A stretch of DNA of 64,000 nt from Henckelia pumila (lineage: Eukaryota > Streptophyta > Magnoliopsida > Lamiales > Gesneriaceae): the NCBI RefSeq assembly GCF_033568475.1, contig NC_133122.1:158093361-158157360 (forward strand), in the 5' to 3' direction. The notes below the pieces were generated by a model. That model did no database searches. It saw only the letters and a program-made list of their open reading frames with translations, and was not told the origin of the DNA. The position numbers were made by a program, and so were the translations under genes. Within the stretch, counting starts at the first letter, position 1. Every line of letters starts with the position of its first letter. Positions 25,888 to 38,975 of the stretch are shown in pieces.

Positions 25888-26210
25888 ATCTCAGTTTACA
25901 GTTACACGTAAACGAAGAAAATCAATACATCAGAAAGCCCAAAAAATAATAAGAGAAGAAGAAGAAACATAAGCAAAAAGAAAAGAACCAATCTAGTCGA
26001 AGAGAAATCGATTTCGAAGATATCGCAAGCAGCGAAACAAAGTGCAAGTATCTCAGTTAACAGTTAAACAGAAGCAAACCAAATCATTAAATCAGAAAAC
26101 CCAAACAAGAATAAGAGAACAAGAAGAAACTGAAACAAAAACAACGAACCAACCTAGTCGAAGGAAAATCGAATTTGAAGATATCACAAGCAGTCAACCA
26201 AAGTGCAAGA
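25888..26210. repeat. Two-copy tandem duplication, unit about 162 bp
   Basis: Units start at 25888 and 26050 with ATCTCAGTT(A/T)ACAGTTA and end with CAAAGTGCAAG. They are purine-rich on the plus strand and diverged by point changes and small indels. No coding sense seen. Confidence 0.8.
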
Positions 26211-26829
26211 AACAATAAGAATCGAAGAAGAACCAAAGAGGAAGTAATGAGTGGATGACCAGGATCAACAGAGCGATATAAACTTAAAATCAAGTTTTCC
26301 CTATACATAACCAATTGCCCAATCAAAACCTCCTAACTTGACCACAAATATCGAAATGACCAAGGAAAACAAACCAAAACCCACATCCCAAAACTCATAA
26401 TCGAGAAATTAAAATAATAATAATAAACAAGAAACGAACGCCACAACAAAGTCCACCTGAAGCACGCTGTTGCAATAGCAAGTGTTGCCCCGTCACACCC
26501 ATAGTAACTGTGACATTATCCAGCATATACCAGAATTCCTCTATCCCTCCAAACTTGCCACTCCTCGTTCACAACAACAAGAATTATACATCAACTTCAA
26601 TCGGTTCCGAGCCTGGGCCGATGGATATCAATATGGATTTGATGCCTATTTCTTGAAAGTAACGAGATTCTAGGGTTCGTGGAAATGGTTTTCTTCGCCT
26701 TAGGTGTCCTATAGAATTGTCTACGAGATCTCGTTTGTTGCGGCGGATAGAGCAGCCCATGGACGCGTGGCCTTCTTTTTACCTGCAACCGGCAATAATT
26801 TGTAACGTTTAGAAGAAAATGACTTTTTA

Positions 26830-27066
26830 AAAAAAGGTTGACGCCGAAGGGGACTCCATCTCAAGTTAGAGGCCTATTGGCTCATGCGGGGTTAAATCGA
26901 AATCGAGGGATGTGCACGAGTAGGCAGGGAACATGGTCCAATCCCCAGAGCATATCCCAAATATTTCAATGAGGAATATGCTCCACACGAGGATCGATCC
27001 CGCAACGCTGAGGAATTTCTTCCCACTTCACCTCAGGCTTTACCAACTCACCAATGCCCTGTGGAC
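26830..27066 (-). mobile_element. tRNA-derived SINE with 15-bp target duplication
   Basis: GAAAATGACTTTTTA is present at 26815-26829 and exactly repeated at 27067-27081. On the minus strand the insert starts GTCCACAGGGCA and has an A box (TGGTGAGTTGGT, RC of 27042-27053) and a B box (GGATCGATCC, 26991-27000) of an RNA polymerase III promoter about 40 bp apart. It ends in a T-rich tail (CCTTTTTTT). These are the marks of a plant SINE of Au-like or similar type. It does not code; the open frame at 26933-27178 is incidental. Confidence 0.88.
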
Positions 27067-27081
27067 GAAAATGACTTTTTA

Positions 27082-28675
27082 TTTGTATAATAGACATTTT
27101 TTTTTTGTTATTTATCTCATTTTAAAAATGATAAGGGAAATAAATAATTTTCTAGATTCATTGAATGAATTGTATTGAAAAATTAGAATGACCTCGTAAA
27201 TATGGGCATTCTCTGAAAAATTTTCAGATAATATATGCAATGTTGTTTACTGATATTGTGCACGTAATAGCTTTCCACTAAAATCTTGAAAAGGTTGTCA
27301 AGGATTGCTGCTTCTGTTTCTAAAAGAAGATGACATGTTCTGCTGAAATTCTTGGTAACATATTTTCGAAGGTCTACTTATTTTCTTTCTATAAACAACC
27401 TAGTTCTACTTAAAAATGTTCTACAGATTCTTTTAATAAGCAATAGTCTATTGGTTTTCTTAAAACAACACGCACATCACCAAAACTTATCAATGCCCAA
27501 ACAATGACATTTCGAACACTAAGATAATGGATAATGTTTCGAGAAACATTGACGGTGCAAATATTTGAAGAATATTGATCTCGTCGAGGATTTTAGTTAT
27601 TGGAATTTTCTCGTGATTTTTTTCTCTAAACACCATTGTTTGAAACTTGTTTTGTGAAGTGAAAGTGTTGAACATTTTTATAGTTTTACTCTCTTCTTTT
27701 ATTTTTTTTTTATTTACTGTTCCCTACATATTTTATTAATATTAGAAATTTTTTACGAGAATTTTATTTATCATATTTATTACTAGAATTTTATTTTATT
27801 AAAGTCTGATTGTACAAAAAGCATTTCTTATATTACTAGCACGATGCAAAAGAGAGCATTAACTATTGATAAATTTGTTGGTTCTAAGTGAAAGTTGATT
27901 ATTTTATGTATTAGATTATATGAGATAATTTTAACTTATAAAATTTAATGTTATAATCTAATTTATATTTGTTTTTTTAAAAAATATCCATATTTTATTT
28001 TACATTTATTTATATAAATTTAGTAATTTACTCATAAATAAATAAAATATAAATTTTATTTTATTTGTTTCAAAAAAAATTGGACATTGTTATTTTATAA
28101 TACATTTTTTTTTCATTTCAAATTATCTCGAGATTAATATAGTGGTTTTATTATTTGAATTTCACATTTTTTTTAGCCAAACAATATATTTATAATTAAC
28201 TAAATTAAAATTCACTTTAAAATTATATGTCAATCAAAAAAAAAAAAGATTTAGTAACTAGAAGATTTCAAATCAATATATTTATTTTCCCTTGAATCTA
28301 AATCCCTCCGACCAAGTGCAACCTTAGCTCATTCTATATCTATATAGAATATCACATACGAATAGCCGTAGTTTCAAAACTCCCAAGTAGCCATTCCAAA
28401 AGAATTTCATTAAATTGCTTATTCAGACTCAATGTTGTCACAATTACGTGATAAGAACAAATTATCCGACACATAAAAGAAAATGAATAGTTTCTTTATA
28501 ATAAGAATGAGTTCTTGTCCTTACAAAACTGCAACTACAAAAGACACATCCCTTAAGCTACTATGCTACTTGATAAAAATTCGTATTCTTTTAAAATGCA
28601 ATCTGCAACATGCAGGATCCCGCGACATCTTCATCGCTTATATAAACCACATGAATGAATGGACATGGGGAAAAT
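27082..28675. other. Intergenic, downstream of the UXT gene
   Basis: AT-rich with poly-T/poly-A runs. No coding or element signature was recognised. The last 200 bp would hold the 3'UTR of the minus-strand transporter. Confidence 0.4.
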
Positions 28676-31600
28676 TTATGCCTGCAGGTCCTTGTTTGAA
28701 TTCCATCCTGGACCTCTCACCACACCTCCGTCGGTCAAGATACCACCGCCATTCTCGACACTTAAGAGGGGATCCGACTCAGGTTCCTTAGCCTTCAAGC
28801 ACAGAAATTGTGAATGAGCACGTAAATTTTCTCCAATATAACCAAATATGAGTGTGCAACTATTTTTTTTTTTTTTTTTTAAAAAAAACGTTAAGCACAC
28901 ACCTGCAATAATTGTGTTGCTGCTTCAGCAATCGCCTTTTGCTGGTTCTCGATGGTGCAATGGTAAGAGTACAGTATCATGCCAACTACAGCAACCAAGA
29001 TCCCTAAAATGTTTTGCCAGCTAAAGGGGTCTTGTAGAAGTAAGTAGCCGAAAGTTAAAACAAGGCAGGTTTTCAGATGCCCAAGGACCTGATAAGTTAC
29101 GGGTGATGTTTTTCCAATTACCAGAAAGGTACTGAAGTTCACGGAAACTGATATCAGGCAGGAAAGAACAATAAATGCCTGTCATTGAATACTCAAGGAG
29201 TTATGTCATGTGGAATATCTAAACGCTGGAGAAGAGCTCGAAACTTACCAACACTTGAGGAGTGTAATTGAAAGCAAAGACATTCTGATTTGTCAACATT
29301 CCATCAAGAAATGGTCCAGCTATGAACAGAGTCATTGCCTGATAAGGACAAGATTGATACAAGAGTTGAGTCGAAGAAACCTTGAACTTCTTTTGGATGG
29401 TATTAGTCATCTGTGAATATTAAGTTAAGATACCAAGATGGCTTAGGCGAAATACATGAGAAGCAAGATGCTGAAAATTCAGTAATTTAACTACGAAAGA
29501 GAGACTACAATTATCTTCTCTAGATTAATCCTACAATTAAAGCAAAGGGCATAATTATCATAGTGCAAAAACACATGATAATGTCCAGGGTCCCTGAAGT
29601 GTTTCTGTGGGGCACAACGTAATAATCACCTAAGCATTGGGGCTACACTTTACTACACCCTGTGCATAATCAGACACCTAGCATGGTTTCAATATCTTGG
29701 CAACGGAAATCTCGAGGATAAGGGAAATAAGCTCAATAAAAAATCTGAGGATACAATTTGGGCAACACAAGTCGTCACAACTGCAAATAGAGACAAGATG
29801 GAACCCAGGGCATTGAGCTGCAGATCAGTAACTGTAGCTATCCCAACACCCATGAGAAGAACAGTAAGAGAGAGCTGGACATTCCTACTGCAAATGGCAA
29901 TCGAGACAGTATGAGCAGTAAACATTTAAATCTTATAATAATGAATTTGGCAATATAAACTTGGACGTACACTAGCAAGTTAAAATCTTGACTGTGACAG
30001 AGGAACTAGAAAGAGTCCAAGATATTTCGAAAATTAAACCACAGATAAGTGATGTTTTGCCAAAATCAAAAATAGCAGATCAAACCCCGTTCCCATTGGT
30101 CAGAACGCCATTGTTACTACTCAACCAAAGTCTTATTTCCTAAAGATGATGTGAAATACTAAACTAGCAATTTTTAGCAAACATAACAAGAAATTAGCTT
30201 TACCGCAATGATTTGATGAGAGCATCTAAAAAGTTTGTTTCCATAATAACAAGAAAATCTTCTGAGACAATCTATCTATCTAACATACATATAAATAAAC
30301 CACTTTCAATTGTGAACTTCCTCTTGTACCCCTCATTTTCTTCTTTGTTAGTCCACCATTAATTAATCATCTTGTGTGTTAATGAAAACCCCTCATCTTC
30401 TTCTTTGTTAGTCCACCATTAATTCAAATATTATCTAAATTTATTGCTCATGTTTTCGATGGTTAATCACTAACGTGCAAAGCAAGTGCTGTTTTTGCCA
30501 TTTCATGTGCTTCATTAATGCACTGAATTTTGTTTAATAATTTAACTTAAGAGTAATTAATATTTCTCCATTAATTAATAAAATAATTTGAAGATATTAA
30601 GGTAAAGAATAAAAGTTAATGTATATTAAATGTCACATATTAATTAGAGCTTGTGAAATTCTTAGAACACCGCTAAAGAAAACAATTTTCTAACTTATTA
30701 AAGGACATAAATGAGAATTCACAATTGAAAGTGGTAACTTGACTTGAGGGCAAATCTATCATGGATGTATCTAACATGAGGCAATTAAAAGGTCGGCATG
30801 ATTGACTTATCCTGTGTTGAGGTATTTGCAAGTAGATCGTGTAGGCTAGAAGGAGAAAAAACTTATTTTTCTTGAAGTGGTAGTGCAATTTACAAGTGCA
30901 TATTGAAAGATGTGATTGAAGACATCCAGCTAGTTCTCGTTACTACAATTCAGATAACTTATGCAAGTACTTACGGACTCAAGAATTCTGGTCTACAAGA
31001 ATACTATCGGTAAGTAGCAACTATCACAATCTTCACCAGAACATTCGCTACAGCCATCATTTCTGTAAATATTTAATCAACTTTTCTTATGATAAAATAA
31101 AACCCAATTAATCACATAGGAAATGATACTTAATTAAGTAAGAAAGAATAGGGCAGAAAAATAGGTATCCGATCATCATATAAGCTAATGGGATGAATCA
31201 AGCATCAAATTATACTAACAGTAACCTGAAAATTTTTCTGAAGAACAAAGTCTCTAGGAGGACAGTGCAAGGAATAATTGCCAACTTTGTCATCTGCAAT
31301 TCAGAATCCCCAAGAAAAATATTTAGAAAGCATAATTACTTGCAAAATCAAGATATTTGGAATTCAATTGCTCCAAATATGAACCTTACTGCAGAGAATA
31401 GCTCCATAAGTACCTCACACATAAAGCTCAAAAGTCAAAATGTTTAGAATACTCATCTACATGAAGACTAATCTATTTGTATTTGGAATTAAATTGCTCC
31501 AAGTATGAACCTTACTGCAGAAAATAGCTCCATAAGTACCTCAAACATAAAGCTCAAAATGTTTAGAATACCCATCCGTAGGAAGACTAGACTACTTGTA

Positions 31601-34268
31601 ATAATCAATTGACTAACAAAATGTGTATATATATATATATAGAGAGAGAGAGAAGTTTTCAACTGCCCAACTATTCCTGCCCACTTTGTCCCCGACCATA
31701 GTTGTTTTTATTTTTATTTTTCGTATCACTAAAACACGGTACCGGGTTTTAGTGGTCGGGTACGAGTTGTGCATCATTGGTTGGACAACTGAAATTTCTA
31801 TATTATAAATAATGTGGAAAAAAGCTAACAAAAGAGAAAACAAGGCAGCTAGGTACTTTCAGAACAGTAACATGCTTGCATAATCTTTTTTCTATTAGGC
31901 AACTACTATGAGCTACAAGAAGCTATAAATGTTTCCCCTAAGCTTGGACTCTTCTACTTGACATCCATACTTCACTAGTTCCAACCGCTGCCGGCAGACT
32001 AGATTACCTTGATCTTCGGATATGAACAACAGTCTCTTGCAATTCATTTTTTTATAAAGATATAGAATGTTGAGCTCAAGGTACTTTGACTGCCTTCAGC
32101 AAAACTGGAGCTACCTTGATTGTTAAAACTTAAACTTACAGAGAATTCTTTCTTCTAAGAGAAGACAACTAATAGGCTAACAATTAACATCCAACCTAGT
32201 GAATTGAAATTTAGATATAGTAGGCAAGTCAGATTAACCTGGTAGAAACCAACAGAATTGAAACCCAGGCTAAGATTCAGAAGCCCAATTGAGGTTCCAT
32301 TAAGAATTCCGAAGCCCATAACAGCTTTTGGATCAAAAGGCTTGTGCTCAAACCATTTCATCCATAGTGCTACATGAAGAGAGCAAAACGTGACAAGAAG
32401 ATGCCAGCTTGTCAAGGTTGTAGCTGAGGGACCACAATAAATGTAAAGAACAAAGTTAATGACTTCAGCAATGCTTGTGCAGAACTAAAAAGAGCAAAAT
32501 ACGGAAAATCAAGAGATAAACGAGGGTGACGTGGCTAAAGTCATAATGATTTTCCATCACCCCAGATAAATGGGAGTATTTTAATTTAATGCACCAACTC
32601 AACAAATTAACAAGGTAAAACTTAAAGGTTCTCAATTGGGGTTTGACAAGGTTTGTACATATTTTTTAGAGTATCATCTGTAGATTGCAAGTATAAAGCA
32701 TCTTCCAAGAAAGAACTTCCTTCAAAAGAAACACTAAAGTAATGAAATTTCCAGCATCTTGGTGGCAACTTTTACATCCCCATAATTCACTACTGATGAA
32801 GTTTGCTTCACAAAACAAATTTTACCTGCTTATGAAAGTAACCGTTTACTACAAATTAACAAAACACGATACAATGACAAGGCAAATGCTGAAAAAGGAA
32901 GAAAGTCACCGTGCAAGTGACAAGAAGCAAGAGGGGGTAATTAATTGAAATCATGGTAAGACAAGACCACAACGGAAAATAATATGAGACATGATCCTAC
33001 ATCTTCATAATTGAGCTAAAAGCATGTGGCAAAAGAAAACTGACTCAGCAAAAACCACCATCTTAAAAATATATAAAACCAGAGCCTTAGAATAATAAGA
33101 ATAGTATTGAAGTATGGTGCCCTCATGCAAGGAGAGAACGCAATACATGAATACAACTTTCAGGATAATATTGCCAATATAACACTTTAAATTTGTCGAG
33201 ATAATTAAATCATAGAGATGGTCTCAGAAAAAATTAACACCACCAATCATGACACACCAACTCATGTAGCTAGGGAATATAGCATGATTAAGTGAACGAC
33301 TTTAAAATAAAGAGCAACTCTCAACTTCAACTAGCATTTACACCAAGTTGCTTGGGAAAAAAATCAACTTCTGATGTCTTATATAATAGAACAACCATAA
33401 CATCAAAATCAATGGTCGCCCGAATTCACTTGCAGCTTGTTCCCTTCATTGAAAATTTTCCTGTTGATAAATAAAATAACCTTTTGTTGATTCACCCATC
33501 ACCACTCGATTACATCTAACAGAGTGCAAAGTTCTCAAAGTTGAACATCACTTACGAAGAAAATTTGATTTTTTTTACTCGAGATGGTAGCTTATGTGCT
33601 TTATAAAAGCTTGCCATCTTTTTCTGTGGCCAAATTAAAGGTATAAAATGAACTTATCTGAAGTTTTGTACTGCACTATCATCTTAATAAGAACCATTAT
33701 TTGTCCTTCCTACGAAGTCACAAAGACAATAATGCACTTTTAATTCAAAAAAACATTTTCATTTCCAGATTCCATGACTCATTACTCAACCTAAAAAAAA
33801 ACGCAGGTGCAACAAGAAATTATCAGATCATACATGGAGCAGTTGTTCCAGTTATCATCAGGCCAAGTATCATCTTTGATCTTCCAATTCCATTTTGAAC
33901 ATAACTATCCAACCGTCCCCAGATTCTTCAAAAGTACCATGATAAAAATTACATCACGATCCTCACCAAATAAATTCACTCAGTTAACTGTGTGTAGTTA
34001 TGAGTCAAACAACCACAATGATTAAAGCACAATATCAGAAGAAACACAACCAAATTCAAAATTCAGCATTCAGATTTCAGTGTAGCCCAATATGTCCAGT
34101 GAAACACGTAACAGGCACAAAAATGAATAATGCACAGAACCTCTCACCGAAAGTGAAACCAAGAGTGCTAATGAGCGCCTTGTTGCAAATCACAATGGAC
34201 ACAGATGAAACCACAGAGAGGCTAAGCGCTCCAATTGTTCCCAGCTGATACCGCTGGCCTTCGCTCAT
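28676..34268 (-). CDS. UXT3: UDP-xylose transporter (UXT family, nucleotide-sugar transporter)
   Basis: Seven minus-strand exons: 34148-34268, 32239-32423, 31226-31293, 29755-29887, 29249-29410, 28903-29178 and 28676-28792. All have GT-AG borders and phases that add up to 353 codons plus stop. Start MSEGQRYQLGTIGALSLSVV; conserved stretches include VICNKALISTLGF, LTSWHLLVTFCSLHVALW, SIGLLNLSLGFNSVGFYQMT, QLLYQSCPYQAMTLFIAGPF and VIGKTSPVTYQVLGHLKTCL. It is a multi-span (about 10 helices) TPT/EamA-fold protein of the Golgi/ER that exchanges UDP-xylose for UMP in cell-wall polysaccharide synthesis in characterised Arabidopsis relatives. The hydrophilic tail ends NSNKDLQA. No stop or frameshift was found. 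Introns 2 and 3 carry a MITE, a tandem duplication and a foldback. The exact paralogue (UXT2 or UXT3) is a best guess. Confidence 0.93.
30300..30734. mobile_element. MITE in UXT intron 3
   Basis: Inverted termini CCACTTTCAATTGTGAA (30300-30316) and its complement ending at 30734. Inside, a CTTCTTTGTTAGTCCACCA segment is duplicated (about 30340 and 30402). The target duplication is unclear, so the superfamily is not assigned. Confidence 0.7.
31356..31600. repeat. Tandem duplication (126-bp unit) in UXT intron 2
   Basis: TTTGGAATT(C/A)AATTGCTCC starts at 31356 and again at 31482. The two copies are similar to the ends of their units, with a small deletion in the second. Confidence 0.85.
31640..31800. 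repeat. Imperfect foldback next to a TA repeat in UXT intron 2
   Basis: GTTTTCAACTGCCCAAC on the left is partly complementary to GTTGGACAACTGAAATT on the right. The centre has an inner palindrome around ACTAAAACACGGTACCGGG. It begins just after a TA run (31625-31640). It resembles in design, and slightly in end sequence, the foldback at 40691-40848. Confidence 0.5.
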
Positions 34269-34985
34269 CTTTACGCTCCCAGTTTCTTATCCAAATCCTT
34301 AATATCTACTCATCATACACCATAAATTGCCGTAAAAAGTTGGCCTCCAAAATCATGAATGCTTATTATTTCTTGGACATGGAAGGAAAAATATATTGAT
34401 TACCTCATTTCAATCAGTCATACAGATCAACCAAAGTCCAGACGAAAATCCACGAGTCCAGCTAAGCTGCACAGAATAAAGAATCCAAACAAAAACAGAA
34501 AAAGTTCACGAGCAATACTCAATTAACATCAGAAAAAGGCGGCAAATAAGGAAAAACATGAAATTCATACATTGTACGCCCTAGATCTGCTTCATCACAC
34601 AAACAATATGCCATATGTCTCGCATATTTTCACGAACAAAAGCAGCATTACAAAATTCACAAATCTATATAATTCAAAGCAGGTATACAAAAGTCGATGT
34701 GCAATTGTGCTCACCTCGAGTGGATTAAAGAGTAGCTTGAAAATTACTCTGATCACAGAAGTGGGCGTTTGTAAATGGAAGGTATCCGATCAATTTTTTT
34801 TTCTTTCCTTCTGAGAAGAAAAATGTGATTAGAACAATTGTGTCCTGTATAAGTATACGTATATATATATAGAAGACCGATATATATATATATATATATA
34901 GGTTGTGTGTGTGTTTTGGACAAGCGTGGAGTGGTGGAGCTCTCCTATTTATAAATTTGTATCTTCTTTGCGAGTCCATCTCCTC
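34269..34985 (-). promoter_or_regulatory. 5'UTR and promoter region of the UXT gene
   Basis: Lies directly upstream of the UXT ATG. It contains two TATATA runs (34858-34870 and 34879-34900) and a CT-rich, GTGTGTGTG stretch that could serve as core promoter. A 5'UTR intron is possible but no border was settled. Assignment is by position. Confidence 0.4.
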
Positions 34986-36801
34986 GTCTTACAAACTTTA
35001 TACATGAGAGAGAACCCGAGATGACTTATATTTACTGTGAAAATTATTAAATTAATGTTATGTGTCGATTGGGTAGGAACGGATATTTCTATTATAAAAT
35101 TAATTTGTAAAACAGTCTTACATAAATTTTCGTGTTGTTATAATTTGTTTCGAACTCGAAATTTCGTTCTAAATTTGAAATCAAACATCCCCAATCACTA
35201 TTTTAATTTAATATGCCTGAAAATTGCGAGTGGCGAATTAAGAGGTAATTAGATTTAGTTGACCTTCTTGAGGCTAATCACTGGCATGTCGCTTGAAATT
35301 GAAGGCTTCATTGTTTTTATTAAAATTAATTAGGGTTCTTAAGGTTTATTAATTATTTAGAGCACCATATTTCATCAAACATAAATTTCTCATATTTTTT
35401 CAAAATATGCCTTAGAAATGTTTACAAGATGAACAGCAGAATCGTACCTATATTTGATGTAGTTTGAGACGAAAAGTAAAAAAATTGGTTCACAAAATAC
35501 ACTTAATAATATATAAATTCATTTCAAAAAATATATTATATCAATAACAAGTTAACAAATATTTAAAATAATTACATAAATACTAGTCGTTTACCTAATT
35601 TAGTGGAAAAAATAATTATCAAATGTGTATAATCCAGTTTTCTAACTATTTCATTATCAATCGACAACAAAGCTACTCTGTTTAACATGTGGAATTGTTA
35701 ATCAAATGTAATTATCGATTACCTTCAACTTCAATAATTTTCTTTCAACGAATACAACTGTAATTATTGTAGTATAGTTAACAAAATCTTATAAGCAACA
35801 TAAGTATTTGAGAATAAACCATTCAATTTCGACAAACACTGTAGCATATCATTGCTATTTTTCATTTGGCGAATAACATCTCACGATCATTAATATTTTA
35901 CTCAAATCAGATTTGAAGAAAGATCGAGCTTGATTAATAATAAATATAAAATATTCAATTCTGAAAGATTATTCACCTGAATGTGTCACATCATCATGTC
36001 CTTTCGTCAAATTGTTTATTTCTTCGAATGATGTGTTTTTCTCAAAATTTAGATTCGGTCCCCTTTTACTTGTCATTTTTGTTGTCCATGCAGCAATATC
36101 AAACCCCTACTTTCTAAACTCATCAACAAGTTTGAAATCAATATCTGGAGCAATTCTTGATAATATATATATTCTTGGTAATATATATATACAAATATAA
36201 TCTTCATGTAAAGTAGTTATTACATATAGACTGATTTTTGTTAGTTGGAAAAATTATTGAAATGCTATACATTTCAAGTATAGATATGTAATCGAAAAGA
36301 TAATTATTCCATAAAATTATTTCAAGTAATTCCCAACAGTGAAGCAATTGTAGAACACATATTCACAACTCACTAGGTCTGTACTTTGTTACTTTTCATT
36401 TTTAAAATCGTGTCTTTCTCCTGAAAAAATTAAAAAACATTTTAATTCTCATTTACTACAAGTCGTGAAATATCTTAATTTCCACTAGTAATTTGACTCT
36501 CACAACACAAGTTTAAGCTCCTACAACTAATAAACATAATGACTCAAGCAAATCAAGCATGTCTTCTTTTTATTTTAGTCGATGGAAGGGTTAATGTGTT
36601 ATCATTGGATTTCGAATCCAATGTCTCGTCTCTAATTTAAGACATTAGTGTTAAATAGGTCATAAATAATCGGTCTCAAGCATGTCATTTAAAATTATCC
36701 TCAATATATTCAATCATGTTGCACTAAAAAAAAAAATTCAATGATGCACAAAAGAATATAGAGATACACACACCCATTTCCCATTATCATGCCACCATAT
36801 A
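34986..36801. other. AT-rich intergenic DNA
   Basis: No conserved coding stretch, RNA gene or element end recognised. Confidence 0.45.
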
Positions 36802-38975
36802 TGTTGGGGATCGGGTGTGTGTAGAAGAGAGGTGAATACACACTTTTAAAATATTTTGAGCTACAATAGCTCGTTCCTGAAATGTTCGAAAATGAACCGA
36901 GCATCGATAAATTATATCGAGTTGGTTAAAAAAAAAACGGAAAACACTCGAAATAATCCATCTAAAAACCGGTTAAGCATTTCGGAAGTTGTTTGAAAAA
37001 GATGCAAGTTGAGATAGTAAAAATATTTTGGTTGAAACATTTTATCAAACACTTTGTGTACAACATTTTGACACCTTAAAGAACATATAAAATGCTTCAA
37101 CAAATCATCCAACAATACCAACAAGTAAATGCGATAAAGTAAAGAGACAAGAATTTTTTTATGGATGTTCGAAGTTCAATCTTCTACGTCACCCCTTCTT
37201 CCTCACAGGAAAGGATACACTAGAAGACTTTGAGCATTACAACATCTTGTAATCACCTCACTCCAATCTTAGGACTTACCCCGCCGCCTAAGTCAATACT
37301 CCTAGATTCTCAATCTCTCCAATGACATAACACTGAAAATAAAAATTTACACATCTTTAACGTCTTTGTGTAAAGACTTTCACTCAACTAATCTATACAA
37401 ATCATCTAATAAATGTGTGTGAGTGAGTTGGGTGTCAAGAACTTGACTGTGAAAGCTTAAGAAATCTGTTGTGTTCTTCACACCAAGAGCAAGCTCTTGA
37501 ATAAACTGATTAATCTGTTTTGATGCCCTCTTCATGTAAAAAAGCTCTAACTTAGCTGAATAATCTTTTGGTTGTCCACTCTCTCTTCTCCTCAATCTTC
37601 AGATCTTGTATTTAAAAGCTTCAAGGAGAAAATGAATGTTGGACACAAATATAAGAACGTTGAAAAAGCTGATGTACTTGTGTCTGTCAACATAACGTTT
37701 ATTTTCTATTTTTGGACTGTAGATTTGACCGTTTGACTAAATTTGAATATGTTTGAGCATACACAAATGGTTGACAAGTGAGCAAGAGACTGGGTCCTTG
37801 GCTGACCAAGTGAAAAGCTTCTAAACTAGCTTGGTGACAAGCTCCTCGGTTGGTTGAGAGACCAAACAGATCACCTAACCAGGTGACAAAAAAGTATTCT
37901 CTGATCAGATGCTTATAGATCTTGATGTGTTGATTTTTGGGCAAAGTGATTACATGAAAATTGTAGCCCTTCATCTTAGATTTCCAAATCTTTAAGAATC
38001 GCGCCATTCGGAGTTCATATGAGAGATTTATGCGCGAAATACCAGAGCTGCTCATCGGCGGTCGAGGAGAGCTCAGCGGTCGAGGAGATATTGAGCGGTC
38101 GAAGGTTTATAGGTCTTGATGTGTTGATTTATCGACAACGTGGTGAACATGAAAGTTGTATCCCTTTGTCTTGGCTTTCCAAGACATTAAGAAGCACTCC
38201 ATTTGGATTTCATATGAGAGATATGTGCATGAAATACCAGGACTGCTCATCAACAGTCGAGGACAAACCAGTCGAGTGTATGTGGTCTGTGTGAATGATT
38301 ATATCTCTTGATTCATTGATTTTTGATCAAAGTGATAAACATGAATGTTGTAGCCCTTTCTCTTAGATTTTCATGTAATAAAGAATCAATCCATTTCGAG
38401 TTTGTATGAGAGAGAAACACTCGAAATACCAGACTATATACAATATTGAGCTCTATCAGCAACCTGTGCAGAACCAGAAAATTCAACGTAATTTATCATC
38501 TTCATAGGATCTGATTCAGACTTTTACTTGTGAATATGATTTGTAGATCATCTGCTTAGCTTTGAAACACATACTGAATAATTCTATTTGGATAACGGAG
38601 CTGAGAGATATGGTCATTAAACCAAAGCTGGTCTGTCATTCCATCTGCTGCTTCAAGTTCATACAACTCTATCTTGAGACGATGTTTTGGTCTAGCTATC
38701 ATCCGAATTGGTCCACCTGGAATAAGATATGACATGTAGACTTTTGCGTTGGCTATGCGACGGTTTTGGCAGCTGGTCATTTGGATCATCGAGCTATGAG
38801 ATATGCTAGAGTCAAACAGCTGCGCCAGAAACTAAGTTGAGCTAAGATAGTATTCCAACAACTTAGTACTTCCAATTTGTCTTTTATCAGCTGCACACTT
38901 AGTAAATATGTTAGAACACAATAGCAAGTTTTTTTATCATCAAAATCAAGATTGCTTGCATTTTCGGACCCAACA
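36802..38975. repeat. Solo LTR with 5-bp target duplication ATATA
   Basis: Starts TGTTGGGGATC and ends GGACCCAACA, so the ends are TG...CA with a 7-bp inverted TGTTGGG/CCCAACA. ATATA flanks it at 36797-36801 and 38976-38980. A segment near 37140-37330 (…CTACGTCACCCCTTCTTCC…) resembles part of many plant Copia LTRs. There is no internal region or second LTR, so it is most likely a recombination-derived solo LTR. It contains a triplicated segment (37905-38450). Confidence 0.85.
37905..38450. repeat. Three tandem copies of a roughly 190-bp segment in the solo LTR
   Basis: Each copy has a variant of CTTGATGTGTTGATTT, then AAAGTGAT(T/A)(A)ACATGAA, GTAGCCCTT, and CATATGAGAGA followed by CGAAATACCAG. 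The first two copies end with GGCGGTCGAGG-like words. Copies are diverged. Confidence 0.8.

Noticed and set aside
26933..27178. 81-codon open frame
   Set aside because: Lies antisense across a SINE and its flank; no protein signature.
30972..31062. Minus-strand GT-AG bounded segment that looked like UXT exon 3
   Set aside because: Contains stops in the needed frame and does not match the transporter; the true exon 3 is at 31226-31293.
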